Origin: Armatimonadota bacterium | GTDB taxonomy: Bacteria > Armatimonadota > Chthonomonadetes > Chthonomonadales > Chthonomonadaceae | Direction of reading: 5' to 3' | Assembly: GCA_026392135.1 (NCBI GenBank) | Contig: JAPLCR010000071.1 | Coordinates: forward strand, 1 to 6,114 | DNA length: 6,114 bases | Shown here: positions 5,657-6,114 of the stretch, piece by piece | How positions within the stretch are numbered: position 1 is the stretch's first letter | Layout of the letters: every line of letters starts with the position of its first letter | Made by a program: the position numbers and the translations under genes | Notes under the pieces: model-generated | Told to the model about the DNA's origin: nothing | What the model saw: only the letters and a program-made list of their open reading frames with translations | Databases searched by the model: none

Positions 5657-5982
5657 CGGGCTAATGCCTCTGTGTCCTTGCAGGGTGCTTCCGTTATTGT
5701 ACCCGCCTCACGCAAAGCAAGCACCTATATGCGACGGCTTTTCCCAAAACCACCCTCTTTCCAGTAGTGAACTGTTACCCTAGTACGATTCCGCCGCCCG
5801 ATTTAGTAACAAAGGTACAGGCATCGTTAACGTTGTAGGACGGTAAGCTAGGTCTGCTTTAACACTCCTAAAGCAACCAAAGAAGGATATTGGGACTGTT
5901 AAGGTGTATTTTAGAGAAGGGTTATTCCACTCAAGGGGGAACCATGCCCCTCCCCACACTGATGGGATGACAGGATGACTCT
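5657..5982. other. Divergent intergenic region upstream of glnD
   Basis: These 326 bases separate glnD (leftward) from a probable rightward gene and should hold both promoters. No convincing gene is seen. Structures present are a 7-bp hairpin TGCTTTA/TAAAGCA (5855-5861/5869-5875, loop ACACTCC), an 8-base palindrome CGTTAACG (5825-5832), a spaced TGTTAC/GTAACA inverted repeat (5773-5778/5806-5811), and a small AGGGG/CCCCT hairpin (5934-5938/5947-5951). Any of the inverted repeats could be an operator; none matches a site I can name. I find no clear NtrC or sigma-54 site by eye. Confidence 0.5.
5696..5701 (-). promoter_or_regulatory. glnD: Candidate -10 box for glnD
   Basis: On the minus strand TACAAT matches the TATAAT consensus at five of six positions and lies about 40 bases before the glnD ATG, giving a leader of roughly 30 bases. 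No good -35 hexamer sits 16-18 bases upstream (the best there is GTGCTT), so this is a weak call. Confidence 0.25.
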
Positions 5983-6114
5983 ATGTACAGACTTCTTTTT
6001 CGTCTCTTTTCAGCGACACTTCTTACTACCCGAATTGCGGCGCAAGTCGAGACACCTCGTATGAAAAGAGCCACTTTGCCTTGGAATATGAAGGAGCTAG
6101 CAAACCCTCCAAAA
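5983..6114 (+). CDS. Start of a probable exported protein, cut by the window end
   Basis: An ATG at 5983 opens a frame of 44 codons that reaches the last base without a stop. AGGA (5972-5975) lies seven bases ahead as a modest ribosome site. The translation starts MYRLLFRLFSATLLTT and goes on through R17-I-A-A20-Q-V-E, which could be a signal peptide with an A-x-A-type site near residue 20, although R7 and R17 interrupt the hydrophobic core. The segment after it, TLPWNMKELANPPK, recalls the start of secreted alpha/beta-hydrolase or acetylxylan-esterase-like proteins; this is an impression from memory and weak. A later in-frame ATG at 6061 has no ribosome site. The gene would be transcribed away from glnD. 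It may not be real. Confidence 0.4.
   Translation, partial: MYRLLFRLFSATLLTTRIAAQVETPRMKRATLPWNMKELANPPK

Noticed and set aside
5355..5783. + strand frame of 142 codons over the 5' end of glnD
   Set aside because: Most of it is antisense to the glnD start and N-terminal domain; its translation is rich in Arg, Ser and Cys with no recognisable domain.
5855..5875. Intrinsic terminator
   Set aside because: The TGCTTTA/TAAAGCA hairpin is A/T-rich and not followed by a T-run on either strand.

Overview
The window is a stretch of bacterial chromosome. It holds five complete genes, the first codons of a sixth, and a repeat-rich intergenic region. The best taxonomic hint is the prepilin-like protein: its C-x-SNLxQIGLAxAMYxxDYDG signature after a short pilin helix is common in Armatimonadota, Planctomycetota and related phyla. 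With the moderate GC and the short G/C-rich palindromic repeats, I lean toward Armatimonadota, with low confidence. Shine-Dalgarno sites are ordinary AGGAGG-type sequences.

Layout. Left part (61-1740, + strand): three genes for cell-envelope or secreted proteins. They are a membrane-anchored thioredoxin-fold protein with a CSSC motif, a prepilin-like protein that starts inside the first gene's stop codon (ATGA overlap), and, 85 bases on, a secreted protein with ten cysteines in its mature part. Middle (1741-2291): about 550 bases without a credible gene, full of hairpins, including a 21-base imperfect inverted repeat pair (1879-1899 and 2087-2107) that bounds a possible small non-autonomous element. 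Next (2292-2858, +): a membrane-anchored protein of unknown function. Right half (2930-5656, - strand): a full-length glnD, the bifunctional uridylyltransferase/uridylyl-removing enzyme that reads nitrogen status through PII. It converges on the unknown gene. Right edge: a 326-base divergent gap and then the likely start of another + strand gene (5983 onward), cut by the window end.

How the genes relate. glnD stands alone, with no glnB, amtB or glnA in view, and is probably a single transcription unit. It keeps the nucleotidyltransferase and HD signature residues, but its second ACT domain has lost the usual D-x-PG-L ligand loop. The left cluster is the most interesting part. A periplasm-facing disulfide-type oxidoreductase, a pseudopilin with three cysteines outside its pilin helix and a ten-cysteine secreted protein sit together in that order, which suggests a redox-assisted secretion or surface-protein module. 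That function is inferred from content and order only; I do not recognise the cluster as a described system.
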